Source: UBA4656 sp002405525
GTDB taxonomy: Bacteria > Pseudomonadota > Gammaproteobacteria > Xanthomonadales > Ahniellaceae
Length of the DNA: 36,516 nucleotides
Assembly: GCA_036723735.1 (NCBI GenBank)
Contig: DAIMGT010000037.1
Location: forward strand, 1 to 36,516
Direction: 5' to 3'
The notes under the pieces were generated by a model. It did no database searches, was not told the DNA's origin, and saw only the letters and a program-made list of their open reading frames with translations. Positions 23,489-33,890 of the stretch are shown here, piece after piece. A program made the translations under genes and the position numbers. How positions within the stretch are numbered: position 1 is the first letter of the stretch; every line of letters begins with the position of its first letter.

Positions 23489-24529
23489 GGCGGTCGCGAA
23501 CGCGGCGGCCATCCGTGCCGCTTCGGGCCGTTCAAGGACGCCGCGTTCGGTGACCAGTGCGTCGACCAGCGCCGCGGGGGTGACGTCGAACACCGGGTTC
23601 CAGGCCTGAACCCCGTCGGCCGTGGTACGCACGCCGGCGATGCCGAGCAGTTCGTCGGGTGCGCGCAGCTCGATCTCGATGTCGGCGCCGCGAGCGGTCG
23701 CGAGATCCACCGTGCTGGCCGGAGCGACCACCATCACCCGGACCCCGTAATGGCGGGCGGCGATGGCGAGCTCGCAGGTGCCGATCTTGTTGGCCGTGTC
23801 GCCGTTGGCACAGATCCGGTCGGCCCCGACCACCAGCCACTGCACCTGGCCAGTCGCGAACAGGTGCGCACCGGCACCGTCGGCGATCAGTTTGGCCGGG
23901 ATGCCGTCGGTGAGCAGCTCCCAGCTGGTCAGGCGTGCGCCCTGCAGCCATGGTCGCGTCTCGGTGTTGAACACGCGCGTGATGCGGCCCTGCGCCACGC
24001 CGGTGCGGATCACGCCCAGCGCGGTGCCGAAACCGGCTGTGGCCAGCGAACCCGTGTTGCAGTGGGTGAGCACGCCGCTGCCGGGCGCGATCAGCGCCGC
24101 GCCCAGCTCGCCCATGCGGCGGTTGGCGGCAAGGTCCTCGGCCTCGATCGCTCGCGCTTCGGCATCCAGCGCGACCAGCGACGCACCGGCATCGAGGGCG
24201 CGGCCCATGCGATCGAGTGCCCAGAACAGATTCACCGCGGTCGGGCGGGAAGCGCGCAGCAAGGCGAGCTCGGCGGACAGGGCGGCCCGCGACGGCGCGC
24301 CGCCCCGGGCGCGCGCGGCCAGCACCACCGCGTAGGCGGCGGTCACGCCGATCGCCGGCGCGCCGCGCACGACGAGGTCGTGGATCGCCTGTGCCACGCC
24401 CGCGGCGTCGGTGTACGACAACCAGGCGACCTGCCGCGGCAGGATGCGCTGATCCAGGAGATCGAGGCGGTCGCCCAGCCAACGCAGGGCGCGCACGCGG
24501 TCGTAGCGGTCGAGGTCGGCGGCGGTCAT
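23486..24529 (-). CDS. mtnA: Methylthioribose-1-phosphate isomerase MtnA
   Basis: MtnA converts 5-methylthioribose-1-phosphate to methylthioribulose-1-phosphate in the methionine salvage pathway. This 347-residue protein has the family motifs VRGAPAIG (54-61), THCNTGSLAT with catalytic Cys157, FNTETRPWLQGARLT (188-201) and GADRICANGDTANKIGT with catalytic Asp237. These correspond to Cys160 and Asp240 of the Bacillus enzyme. Length is normal and all residues I can check are present. It lies 46 bp downstream of the thiolase gene on the same strand, so co-transcription is possible. The other salvage genes (mtnB, mtnC, mtnD) are not in this window. The stop codon is also the first base of a structured repeat. 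Confidence 0.96.
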   Translation of the reverse strand: MTAADLDRYDRVRALRWLGDRLDLLDQRILPRQVAWLSYTDAAGVAQAIHDLVVRGAPAIGVTAAYAVVLAARARGGAPSRAALSAELALLRASRPTAVNLFWALDRMGRALDAGASLVALDAEARAIEAEDLAANRRMGELGAALIAPGSGVLTHCNTGSLATAGFGTALGVIRTGVAQGRITRVFNTETRPWLQGARLTSWELLTDGIPAKLIADGAGAHLFATGQVQWLVVGADRICANGDTANKIGTCELAIAARHYGVRVMVVAPASTVDLATARGADIEIELRAPDELLGIAGVRTTADGVQAWNPVFDVTPAALVDALVTERGVLERPEAARMAAAFATA

Positions 24530-24575
24530 GGCGGTCCCCGTGACGGAAGGCCGCGATTGTCGCGCGCCGCGCGCC

Positions 24576-25754
24576 TCAAAGCACTTCGAAGAGGCCGGCC
24601 GCGCCCTGTCCGCCGCCGACGCACATCGTCACCACCACGTGCTTGACGCCGCGCCGCCTGCCCTCGAGCAGGGCATGGCCGACCAGCCGCGCGCCGGACA
24701 CTCCGTAGGGATGGCCTACCGCGATCGCACCTCCATCGACATTGAGCCGCTCCAGCGGGATGCCGATCCGGTCGACGCAGTACAGCACCTGCACGGCGAA
24801 GGCCTCATTGAGTTCCCACAGGCCGATGTCCTCGACCTTGAGCCCGGCACGCGCGAGCAGCTTCGGTACCGCGAACACCGGGCCGATGCCCATCTCGTCG
24901 GGCTCGCAGCCGGCGATCGCGAAGCCGCGGAACACGCCGAGCGGTTTCACCCCTTCGCGCGCGGCAGTCGCGCCGTCCATCACCACCACCGCGGCGCTGC
25001 CGTCGCTGAACTGGCTGGCGTTGCCGGCGGTAACCATGCCGCCCGGCACCGCACTGCGGATGCCGCGCACGCCTTCCAGCGTGGTGTCGGCGCGAATGCC
25101 TTCGTCGGCGTCGATCGTGACCTCGCGGCTCGCCACCTGGCCCGTGGCCTTGTCGCCCACCCCCATGGTGACCGTCATCGGAACGATCTCGTCCTTGAAC
25201 CGGCCCGCGGCCTGCGCGGCGGCGGCGAGCTGCTGGCTGCGGACGCCGTACTCGTCCTGCCGCTCCTTCGGGATCGCGTAACGGCGCGCGACCTCTTCGG
25301 CCGTCTGCAGCATGTTCCAGTAGATGGTCGGCTTGTTCGCCGCCAGCCACGGGTCGGCGAGCAGGGTCTGGTTCATGACCGCCTGCACACAGGAGATGCT
25401 CTCCACTCCACCGGCCACGAATACCGTGCCCTCTCCCGCCATCACGCGCTGGGCGGCGGTGGCGATGGTCTGCAGGCCGGAAGCACAGAAACGGTTGACG
25501 GTCATGCCCGGCACCGAGACCGGAAGGCCGGCGCGCAGCGCCACCTGGCGCGCGATGTTGAAGCCGGTCGCGCCCTCCGGATTGGCGCAGCCCATGATCA
25601 CGTCCTCGACTTGGGCAGGCTCGATGCCGGCGCGCACGATCGCGTGCCGGACCGCGTGCGCGCCCAACGTGGCGCCGTGGGTCATGTTGAACGCGCCTTT
25701 CCAGCTCTTGGCGAGCGCGGTTCGCGCGGTGGAAACGATCACGGCCTCGTGCAT
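24576..25754 (-). CDS. Acetyl-CoA C-acyltransferase (thiolase)
   Basis: This 392-residue thiolase catalyses the last beta-oxidation step, cleaving 3-ketoacyl-CoA with CoA. The nucleophile is Cys90 in VNRFCASGLQT. ELNEAFAVQ, GGAIAVGHPYGVSGAR with its catalytic His, and CVGGGQGAAG with the second Cys complete the active site. The usual GHPLGASGAR and CIGGGMG are slightly altered (PYGV, GGGQG), as in some FadI-like or degradative thiolases. The ATG at 25754 gives a normal start (MHEAVIVSTART). It lies 23 bp after the fadJ-like gene, so the two probably form a trifunctional-type complex, and mtnA follows. Confidence 0.93.
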   Translation of the reverse strand: MHEAVIVSTARTALAKSWKGAFNMTHGATLGAHAVRHAIVRAGIEPAQVEDVIMGCANPEGATGFNIARQVALRAGLPVSVPGMTVNRFCASGLQTIATAAQRVMAGEGTVFVAGGVESISCVQAVMNQTLLADPWLAANKPTIYWNMLQTAEEVARRYAIPKERQDEYGVRSQQLAAAAQAAGRFKDEIVPMTVTMGVGDKATGQVASREVTIDADEGIRADTTLEGVRGIRSAVPGGMVTAGNASQFSDGSAAVVVMDGATAAREGVKPLGVFRGFAIAGCEPDEMGIGPVFAVPKLLARAGLKVEDIGLWELNEAFAVQVLYCVDRIGIPLERLNVDGGAIAVGHPYGVSGARLVGHALLEGRRRGVKHVVVTMCVGGGQGAAGLFEVL

Positions 25755-25777
25755 GGTCTTGGGTCCGGGGAATGCGA

Positions 25778-27880
25778 TCAGGTCAGGGGCTTGCCTTCGG
25801 CGGCCAGACGCACCAGCAGCGGCGCCGGCGTCCACGAGCCCGCCTGCCGGCCCGTGGCGTCGGCGTCGGCGTAGCGCCGCATCGCGCGCAGCACGTTGAA
25901 AAGGCCCACCTCGTCCGCATGCCGCATCGGCCCGCCGCGGAACGGCGGGAAGCCGTAGCCGGCCAGGTACACCATGTCGATGTCGGACGCCTTGCTGGCG
26001 ATGCCCTCCTCGAGGATGCGCGCGCCCTCATTGACCAGGGCGTAGACCAGCCGCTCGACGATCTCCTCGTCGGCGATCCGGCGCCGTGCGATGCCTTCCG
26101 CCTTCGAATGCGCGACCACCAGGTCGTCGACCAACGCGCTGGGATGCGCCTTGCGGTCGCCGGCCCGGTAGTCGTACCAGCCGACGCCGGTCTTCTGGCC
26201 GAAACGTCCGAGTTCGCACAGCTTGTCGGCCACTCTCGAGTAAGTGAGCTGCGGCTGTTCCATGTAGCGGCGTTTGCGGATCGCCCAGCCGATGTCGTTG
26301 CCCGCGAGGTCGCTCATGCGGAACGGGCCCATCGCGAAACCGAATCGCTCCATCGCCGCATCGACTTGGGCCGGAAGCGCACCCTCCTCCAGCAGGAACA
26401 GCGCCTGGCGGCTGTACTGCTCGATCATGCGATTGCCGATGAATCCGTCGCAGACGCCGGACACCACCGCGGTCTTGCGGAGGGTCCTGGCCAACGACAT
26501 CGCGGTGGCGAGCACGTCCTTCGCCGTGGCCTTGCCGCGCACTACCTCCAGCAGCTTCATCAGGTTGGCCGGGCTGAAAAAGTGCAGGCCAATCACGTCC
26601 TGCGGGCGCCTGGTGAACGACGCGATGCGGTCGAGATCCAGGGTCGACGTGTTGGAAGCAAGGATCGCGCCCGCCTTCAGCGTCGCATCGAGCCGCTCGA
26701 AAACCTGCTGCTTGACGCCAAGGTCCTCGAACACGGCCTCGATGACGAGGTCGACGTCGGCAAAGTCGGCGTAGTCCAGCGTCGGCCGGAGCAGACTCAT
26801 GCGCTGCTCGAGCTTCTGCGGCGTGAGGTTGCCCTTCTTCAGCGCGCTCTCGTAGTTCCTGCGAATCGTGGCCACGCCCTTCTCTAGCGCCTCCGGTTTC
26901 GTTTCCAGGATCGCCACCGGGATGCCGGCGTTGAGGAAATTCATCGCGATGCCGCCGCCCATGGTGCCGGCACCGACGATGCCGACCTTGCGCACCGCTC
27001 GCACCGGCGTGTCCTCCGGCACGTCGGCGATCTTGGAGGCCGCGCGCTCGCCGAAGAAGGCATGGCGCAGCGCCCGCGACTCGGCGGACATCATCAGCGC
27101 GGCGAAGATGTCGCGCTCCATCTTGATGCCCACCTCGAAGCGCTGCTTCACGGCCGCCTCCACACAGTCCACGCAGCGCTGCGGCGCCGGATAGTCGCGC
27201 GACAGCGAGGCCACGGTGGTGCGCGCGAACAGGATGAAGCCGTCCGGGTTCGGATGCTCGACACGGCGGTCGCGCACGCGCGGATGCGGGCCCGCCCTCG
27301 CCGAGACTTCCTGCGCGAAGGCCTGCACGCCGGCCGCGAAATCGCCCTCGATGAGCCGCTCGAACAGGGCCTGGCCAGGGATCGCGGCGATCTGCGCGGC
27401 CGACAGCGGGTTGCCGGAGACGATCATGTTCAGGGCGGGTTCGAGACCGATGGCACGCGGCAGGCGCTGCGTGCCGCCGGCGCCCGGCACGAGACCCAGC
27501 TTGACCTCGGGCAGGGCGATCTGGGCGTCGGGCGCGGCGACGCGATAGTGGCAGCCGAGCGCGAGTTCCAGGCCGCCACCCATGCAGGCGCCGTGGATCG
27601 CGGCGACCACCGGCTTGGTGCTCGCTTCCAGCGCGGCGATCACGCTGGGCAGGATGGGTTCGGCCAGCGCCTTGAGGGAGCCGAACTCGCGGATGTCGGC
27701 GCCGCCGCAGAAACCCCTGCCGGCGCCGGCGATCACGATCGCGCAGACCTTCGGGTCGGACAGCGCGCGATCGAGCCCGTCGACCAGCGCGCGGCGGGTC
27801 TCGAAGCCGAGGCCGTTGACGGGCGGATGGTCGAGGGTGAGGACGGCAACGTCGTCGCGCTGCGCATAGCGGATGGTCAT
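25778..27880 (-). CDS. Bifunctional enoyl-CoA hydratase/3-hydroxyacyl-CoA dehydrogenase (FadJ/FadB-like)
   Basis: This 700-residue enzyme performs hydration and NAD-dependent oxidation in beta-oxidation. The N-terminal crotonase domain (about 1-190) has oxyanion-hole segments GFCGGADI and HGACMGGG. Both catalytic acids, Glu105 (GGGLELAL) and Glu125 (LPEVKLG), are present. The dehydrogenase part begins near residue 295 with VGIVGAGTMGGGIA. It contains SNTSTLD, the catalytic GLHFFSPANLMKLLEVV and GFIGNRM, and ends in two 3HCDH C-terminal helical domains (YGFPPFRGGPMRHAD). Length and order fit the roughly 700-residue FadJ-like group. An AGGAG 6 nt before the ATG supports the start. It overlaps tetR by 4 bp (ATGA). 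Confidence 0.94.
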   Translation of the reverse strand: MTIRYAQRDDVAVLTLDHPPVNGLGFETRRALVDGLDRALSDPKVCAIVIAGAGRGFCGGADIREFGSLKALAEPILPSVIAALEASTKPVVAAIHGACMGGGLELALGCHYRVAAPDAQIALPEVKLGLVPGAGGTQRLPRAIGLEPALNMIVSGNPLSAAQIAAIPGQALFERLIEGDFAAGVQAFAQEVSARAGPHPRVRDRRVEHPNPDGFILFARTTVASLSRDYPAPQRCVDCVEAAVKQRFEVGIKMERDIFAALMMSAESRALRHAFFGERAASKIADVPEDTPVRAVRKVGIVGAGTMGGGIAMNFLNAGIPVAILETKPEALEKGVATIRRNYESALKKGNLTPQKLEQRMSLLRPTLDYADFADVDLVIEAVFEDLGVKQQVFERLDATLKAGAILASNTSTLDLDRIASFTRRPQDVIGLHFFSPANLMKLLEVVRGKATAKDVLATAMSLARTLRKTAVVSGVCDGFIGNRMIEQYSRQALFLLEEGALPAQVDAAMERFGFAMGPFRMSDLAGNDIGWAIRKRRYMEQPQLTYSRVADKLCELGRFGQKTGVGWYDYRAGDRKAHPSALVDDLVVAHSKAEGIARRRIADEEIVERLVYALVNEGARILEEGIASKASDIDMVYLAGYGFPPFRGGPMRHADEVGLFNVLRAMRRYADADATGRQAGSWTPAPLLVRLAAEGKPLT

Positions 27881-28605
27881 CGAATTCTCCTGGAGGCCGC
27901 GGCCTGCGTGCGGCGCCGCGGGCGCGGGACACGGGAATCGTCGGCGGCTGCGCGTCCCGTCGCACGCCGACGGATGCGACCGGACAGCAGCAGTTGCACC
28001 GCCTTCCCGGCGTCGGCGACGTCGAACTGCTGGTCGCTGACCACTTCGGCGTAGATGAAGGATTCGCACAGCCGCACCAGAAGATACGCCAGCGTGTCGA
28101 CCTTGAGCGGCGGCTGCAGGGCACCGCGCGCCACCTCCTCGCGCAGCAGATCCCGCACGCGCTCGATGGCGCGGGCCTGCACCACTCCGGCCTTCGAGGT
28201 CAACAGACGCAGCGCATACTCGGGGTCGTGGCGCACGAAGCGGCGCAGCGGCTCGAAGGCGATGATGGCGCGGATCGCGGCCTCGCAGATCGCGGCGATG
28301 CGCGCCGCACCGCGCCCGCCGGCCGCGACGGCGACCCGCATGGTCAGGTCGTCGCACAGTGCCCACAGGATCTCGCCCAGCAGCAGCTCGCGGCTCCCGA
28401 CCCAGCGGAAGGCTGTGGCACGCCCGATCTGCAGCCGCGCAGCCAGCGCACCGACGTCGACCCGCTCCCCGGCCAGCCACCGACGGCGCGCGAGCGCGTA
28501 CAGGTCCAGCGGCGTGGCGCGCGGGCGCGGAGGCTCTCGCAGGGCCGTCGCGAGCCGGGTGCGGTTGGCGGAGCGCGGGGCTGTGGAACGCGGCATTCCC
28601 GGCAT
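27877..28605 (-). CDS. TetR family regulator, QsdR-like
   Basis: This 242-residue TetR-type repressor is probably the local regulator of the beta-oxidation genes. The helix-turn-helix region is RVDVGALAARLQIGRATAFRW (about residues 47-67), followed by VGSRELLLGEILWAL. This spacing and the GRATAFRWVG motif resemble the QsdR group, so the ligand may be an acyl-CoA or other acyl molecule; that is an inference. The C-terminal helices end in a very Arg/Ala-rich tail. Two ATGs are possible, at 28605 and 28596, with no strong ribosome site. It is followed by the fadJ-like gene with a 4-bp overlap. The near-palindromic site at 28635-28659 lies just upstream and is a likely operator. Confidence 0.87.
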   Translation of the reverse strand: MPGMPRSTAPRSANRTRLATALREPPRPRATPLDLYALARRRWLAGERVDVGALAARLQIGRATAFRWVGSRELLLGEILWALCDDLTMRVAVAAGGRGAARIAAICEAAIRAIIAFEPLRRFVRHDPEYALRLLTSKAGVVQARAIERVRDLLREEVARGALQPPLKVDTLAYLLVRLCESFIYAEVVSDQQFDVADAGKAVQLLLSGRIRRRATGRAAADDSRVPRPRRRTQAAASRRIR

Positions 28606-28623
28606 GCTAGACGATCACCCGAC

Positions 28624-28659
28624 TTGACGCCAGATGAGTCACTCGGTACGAATGACTCA
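28624..28659 (+). promoter_or_regulatory. Promoter of the acyl-CoA dehydrogenase with palindromic operator
   Basis: TTGACG (28624-28629) and TACGAA (28647-28652) are separated by 17 bp, a good sigma70-type promoter reading towards the acyl-CoA dehydrogenase start at 28681. Over it lies a 25-bp palindrome (28635-28659): TGAGTCA, 11 bp with further symmetry (TCG/CGA), then TGACTCA. The palindrome overlaps the spacer and the -10 box, so binding there would block RNA polymerase. It is 30 bp from the divergent tetR start, which fits shared control and autoregulation by the TetR protein. The regulator-site pairing is inferred. Confidence 0.75.
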
Positions 28660-28680
28660 CCCGCGCAGCCGGAACCGGCC

Positions 28681-30483
<1,803 letters not shown>

Positions 30484-30504
30484 GGCGCGTCGGATGCTTG
30501 ATCG

Positions 30505-30680
30505 AGGGCCCAGGGCACAGGGCCCAGTCAGAAGCGCGCGGCGCCGAGCGGGCGGCATGATCGACGTACCGGCATCGCGACGCCTGCATCCCGCATCGCG
30601 AATGCAACGGAGCATTTTCTCTGGGCCCTGAGCCCTGAGCCCTGGGCCCTGGGCCCCATGCCTTGGTCCCTACTCCCTCG
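30505..30680. repeat. Inverted arrays of degenerate heptamers
   Basis: At 30505-30528 the plus strand has three units of the type CAGGGCC (AGGGCCCAGGGCACAGGGCC). At 30621-30656 the opposite orientation appears as CTGGGCCCTGAGCCCTGAGC continuing with CTGGGCCCTGGGCCCC. Degenerate units (GGTCCCT, ACTCCCT) run on to about 30680. About 90 bp separates the two arms. It falls in the 228-bp gap between the acyl-CoA dehydrogenase and the quinone oxidoreductase. Similar 7-bp microsatellite-like arrays occur, in my recollection, in Lysobacterales intergenic regions. Confidence 0.6.
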
Positions 30681-30711
30681 CCCATCGGACCGCATTGGCA
30701 CCCGATCACCC

Positions 30712-31686
30712 ATGAAAGCCATCCTCTGCGAACAATGGGGCGGCCCTGAGACTCTCCGGCTCGCCGAAGTCCCGCTGCCGCAACCCGGCCCCGGGCAGGT
30801 CCGAATCCGCATCGCCGCCGCCGGGGTCAATTTCCCCGACGTGCTGATCATCCAGAAGAAGTACCAGGTGCAGCCGCAACTACCGTTCGTGCCCGGCGCC
30901 GAGGTGGCAGGCACGGTGGAAGCGGTCGGCGATGGCGTAAGGGACATCCAGGCGGGTGCTGCAGTCGCCGCGCTGTGCGGCACCGGCGGCTTCGCCGAGG
31001 CGTGCGTGGTGGACGCGGCGCAGTGCGTGCTGCTGCCGCCCGACCTGCCGATGGATCTCGCCGCCGGCCTGGTGCTTGCCTGGGGCACGGCCTGGCACGC
31101 GCTGCGCGACCGCGCTGCACTGTGCGAGGGCGAGACCCTGCTCGTCTTGGGCGCGGCCGGCGGCGTGGGACTGGCCGCGGTGCAGATCGGCAAGGCGATC
31201 GGCGCGCGGGTCATCGCCGCGGCGGGAACACCGGAGAAGGTCGACCTGTGCCGTCGCCAGGGCGCCGACGAAGGCTTCGACTACGAGCGCGAAGACCTGC
31301 GCGAGACGGTCAGGCGCCTCACCGACGGGACGGGGCCCGCGGTGGTGTTCGATGCGGTCGGCGGGCGCTTCAGCGAACCGGCCCTGCGCTCGATCGCCTG
31401 GCGCGGGCGACACCTGGTGGTCGGCTTCGCCGCCGGCGCGGTACCGGCGATCGCGCTCAATCTGCCGCTGCTCAAGGGCGCCTCGCTGATCGGCGTGTTC
31501 TGGGGCGAGTTCGCGAAGCGCGAGCCGCGTCGCCACGCCGAGGGTCTGCGCGAGATCCTGGACTGGATCGCGCAGGGACGAATTCGCCCGCTGGTGTCCC
31601 GACGCTATGCACTGGCCGACGCGCCGCGCGCGCTCGCCGACCTCGCCGCGCGCGCAGCCACAGGCAAGGTGATCGTGGTGCCCTGA
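30712..31686 (+). CDS. NADPH:quinone oxidoreductase family protein (zinc-free MDR)
   Basis: This 324-residue medium-chain dehydrogenase/reductase uses NAD(P)H to reduce quinone-like or enone substrates. It starts MKAILCEQWGGPETLRLAEV. It has AAAGVNFPDVLIIQKKYQ and PFVPGAEVAGTVEAVG, then the nucleotide-binding loop LVLGAAGGVGLAAVQIGKAIG (about 144-164) and DAVGGRFSEPALRSI. No zinc-binding cysteines are present, which places it with quinone oxidoreductases, not alcohol dehydrogenases. The ATG at 30712 has no clear ribosome site, but earlier starts run into the heptamer array. Physiological substrate is unknown. The gene follows the acyl-CoA dehydrogenase by 228 bp and its stop begins a structured repeat. 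Confidence 0.92.
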   Translation: MKAILCEQWGGPETLRLAEVPLPQPGPGQVRIRIAAAGVNFPDVLIIQKKYQVQPQLPFVPGAEVAGTVEAVGDGVRDIQAGAAVAALCGTGGFAEACVVDAAQCVLLPPDLPMDLAAGLVLAWGTAWHALRDRAALCEGETLLVLGAAGGVGLAAVQIGKAIGARVIAAAGTPEKVDLCRRQGADEGFDYEREDLRETVRRLTDGTGPAVVFDAVGGRFSEPALRSIAWRGRHLVVGFAAGAVPAIALNLPLLKGASLIGVFWGEFAKREPRRHAEGLREILDWIAQGRIRPLVSRRYALADAPRALADLAARAATGKVIVVP

Positions 31687-31767
31687 GAGCCTGCGAAAAG
31701 ACATCATCCGGGGCAGGCCATGGATGGCCCGCGCGCGGGTCATGCACACAAGTGCATGATTTGCGGG
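31684..31767 (+). repeat. Structured dispersed repeat, copy 2 (3' side of the quinone oxidoreductase)
   Basis: This is the partner of the copy after mtnA, again starting at a stop codon (TGAGA). Its 56-bp core (31712-31767) shows GGCCAT/ATGGCC, the palindrome CCCGCGCGCGGG (31728-31739) and a perfect 8-bp hairpin TCATGCAC (31740-31747)/GTGCATGA (31752-31759) with an ACAA loop. An 8-bp direct repeat, GCCCTGAG, occurs at both sides (31680-31687 and 31767-31774). It could be an insertion footprint or chance. No T-run follows, so it is not a classical terminator. Confidence 0.7.
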
Positions 31768-31857
31768 CCCTGAGCGGCGAGAGGCGCCGCGCCGCACGCC
31801 TCCCCAGACGCCGCCGCACGCGCTACGCTCCGTCTTCGCCCGGGGGGAGGGTTCGCG

Positions 31858-33315
31858 ATGCTGCGCATGCAACAACGGCTGTCGGTGCCGTTCCTGGTCC
31901 TGCTGAGCCTGCCGTCGACGGCGATGGGATTCGCACTGTCGGTGCAGATTTCGGCGCTTTCATGGCTGCTTTCGACCCGATACGGCCTCGATATCCACGA
32001 GATCGGCATTGTCTGGGCCGCGGGACCGCTGGCCGGGATCGTCGGCCAACTGCTGATCGGCATCGTCAGCGACAAGGTCTGGCTGTGGGGCGGCCGACGG
32101 CGGCCTTTCATCATCGTCGGCGGCGTGCTGACCGCGCTGATGCTGACCGCCCTGCCGTCGATCGGCGCGATCTCGACCGCGCTCGGCCTCGACGCCATCC
32201 TCGGGGTGGCGATCGCGGTCGCGCTGGGGCTGGACCTCGCGATCAACGTGTCCTTCAACCCGACGCGGTCGATCATCACCGACGTCACGCCCGAGGGCGC
32301 GCAGCGCACCGCCGGCTACACCTGGATGCAGACCGTTTCGGGCTCGTTCGGCGTGCTGGCCTACGCGATCGGCGCGGTGTTCGGCAACATCGCCCTGATC
32401 TACTTCGGCGCACTTCTGGTCCTGGCCTTCTCGATCGTGCCGGCGCTGCTGGTCGAGGAGCCGCGGATGCTGGCTGCCGGAGGCGCCGAGCCGGGACCCG
32501 CGCCGAAGGTCGGCCTGCTGCAACTTCTGGACATCAGCCGCCCGCTGCTGGCCTTCCTCGCCTACAACCTGATGATGATGGGCTTGAAGCTGGGTGGCAT
32601 CCAACCGCCGGGGCACTGGCTGGAGATCGGCTTCGGGCTGTTCGCCACGCTGCTGATCGTGCAGGCGCTGGCCGCACCCGCACCGCGCGGCGAGTTCCTG
32701 CGCGAGGATCTCGCCGGTTTCCGCAAGGTTCTGGCCGCCCACTCGCTGTCCTGGATCGGCGTGCAGACCATGTTCGTCTACATGATCGCCTTCGTGCAGC
32801 AGCGCTTTCCGGCGCTCGACGCCGACGGCACCGGCCGCGTGCTTTCGATCTCCTTCCTGGTGCTCAACGCCAGCGCGGCGGTGATCCCGGCCCTGCTGCT
32901 GCGCCCGCTGGCGCTGCGCTTCAGCCAGGTCCGCGTTCATGCGGCGAGCCTCGCCATCATGGCCGCCGGCTACCTCGCCGTCCACCTGTTCGGCCACTCG
33001 CCGGCCGTGGTCTACGCCTGCATGGCGGTGATGGGAATGGGCTGGGCGGCGATCGTCAGCCTGCCGTTCGCGATCATGTCCCAGCACGTCGACCCGGCCC
33101 GCATCGGCCTCTACATGGGGGTGTTCAACCTGGCCGTGGTGCTTCCGCAGCTGGTGGTGAGCCTCGGCATCGGCAGCTTCGTGGCGGAAGCTGCCGACAA
33201 GGGGCTGGTGTTTCTGATCGGCGCGATCAGCACCGGGCTGTCGGCCGCTTGCTGGCTGTTCGTGAGCGACGGACGGCATGCCGCCGCGCCGCCGGCAAAC
33301 GCCCCCTCGCACTGA
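31858..33315 (+). CDS. MFS transporter, SLC45 (sugar/H+ symporter) type
   Basis: This 485-residue inner-membrane transporter has about twelve hydrophobic segments and a central loop near residues 200-215 (VEEPRMLAAGGAE). The signature between TM2 and TM3, GIVSDKVWLWGGRRRPFIIVG, is the SLC45/GPH-type loop with its RRRPF run, and the conserved FNPTRSIITDVTPEGAQRTAGY follows TM4. SLC45-type proteins in bacteria and eukaryotes import sucrose or other sugars with protons, so sugar uptake is likely but the sugar is unknown. GGGGGGAGG lies 6 nt before the ATG. It is followed by a small secreted protein and a TonB receptor on the same strand, which could feed sugars to it. Confidence 0.9.
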   Translation: MLRMQQRLSVPFLVLLSLPSTAMGFALSVQISALSWLLSTRYGLDIHEIGIVWAAGPLAGIVGQLLIGIVSDKVWLWGGRRRPFIIVGGVLTALMLTALPSIGAISTALGLDAILGVAIAVALGLDLAINVSFNPTRSIITDVTPEGAQRTAGYTWMQTVSGSFGVLAYAIGAVFGNIALIYFGALLVLAFSIVPALLVEEPRMLAAGGAEPGPAPKVGLLQLLDISRPLLAFLAYNLMMMGLKLGGIQPPGHWLEIGFGLFATLLIVQALAAPAPRGEFLREDLAGFRKVLAAHSLSWIGVQTMFVYMIAFVQQRFPALDADGTGRVLSISFLVLNASAAVIPALLLRPLALRFSQVRVHAASLAIMAAGYLAVHLFGHSPAVVYACMAVMGMGWAAIVSLPFAIMSQHVDPARIGLYMGVFNLAVVLPQLVVSLGIGSFVAEAADKGLVFLIGAISTGLSAACWLFVSDGRHAAAPPANAPSH

Positions 33316-33443
33316 GGGTCGATCGCGGCCAGGCATCAGCGGGCGCGTCCCGGCGCCGGAACTGCCCCCCAGCGACCGGAGCAGCCGTGCGCCGACGGTG
33401 CGGAACGGGCATCATTGACGGCCCGCCCCGGGACCGTACCGCC

Positions 33444-33833
33444 ATGCGCCTGCCACGTTCGTTCGCCTGCGTCGCCGGCGCATTCCTGCTGCTTGCTGCT
33501 GTCGCGGCGGATGCGCGTCCGTCGAACAAGTGGCGCCTGCAGTGCAGCGGCAACGCCGAGTCAGCCGGCTCGATCACCCTGGTGATGGAGCCGCGCGGCG
33601 AGCCCGCGCTGCGCTTCGAGATCCCGATCCGCCACCGCACCAGCGAGAACGCGGTGGCGCGCGCCATCCGTGACGCGCTGAAGGCCGACCCCCGAGCCGC
33701 GTCGCGTTGGCGGATGGAGGTCGACGACGGCGAGGACGTGCTGATCAAGAAGCGCCGCGGGCAGCCCGACTTCGATCTGCGGGTCGGGCCGACCACCGTC
33801 CGCGGGATCCGCCTGAACCCCGACCGGGAGTAG
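33444..33833 (+). CDS. Small secreted protein of unknown function
   Basis: This 129-residue protein has a clean signal peptide (MRLPRSFACVAGAFLLLAAV, cleaved near ADA), so the mature part is about 105 residues. It contains two Cys, one in the signal peptide and one in KWRLQCSG. The mature protein is basic/acidic mixed and rich in beta-like strands (RFEIPIRHRT, WRMEVDDGEDVLIKKRRGQ, FDLRVGPTTVRGIRL). I do not recognise a family. It sits between an SLC45-type transporter and a TonB receptor on the same strand, with 128 bp before it and 175 bp after, so a role in the same pathway is possible. No strong ribosome site precedes the ATG. Confidence 0.7.
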   Translation: MRLPRSFACVAGAFLLLAAVAADARPSNKWRLQCSGNAESAGSITLVMEPRGEPALRFEIPIRHRTSENAVARAIRDALKADPRAASRWRMEVDDGEDVLIKKRRGQPDFDLRVGPTTVRGIRLNPDRE

Positions 33834-33890
33834 CGCTGCCGGCTGGCCGCGTTCCAGGTGTCGGCCGGACAGGGCTTTCACACTGCCTCG

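Noticed and set aside
30975..33443. A long plus-strand frame overlapping the quinone oxidoreductase and MFS genes
   Set aside because: Only its last part, from the ATG at 33444, encodes a protein with a signal peptide. The rest is an out-of-frame reading of two clear genes.
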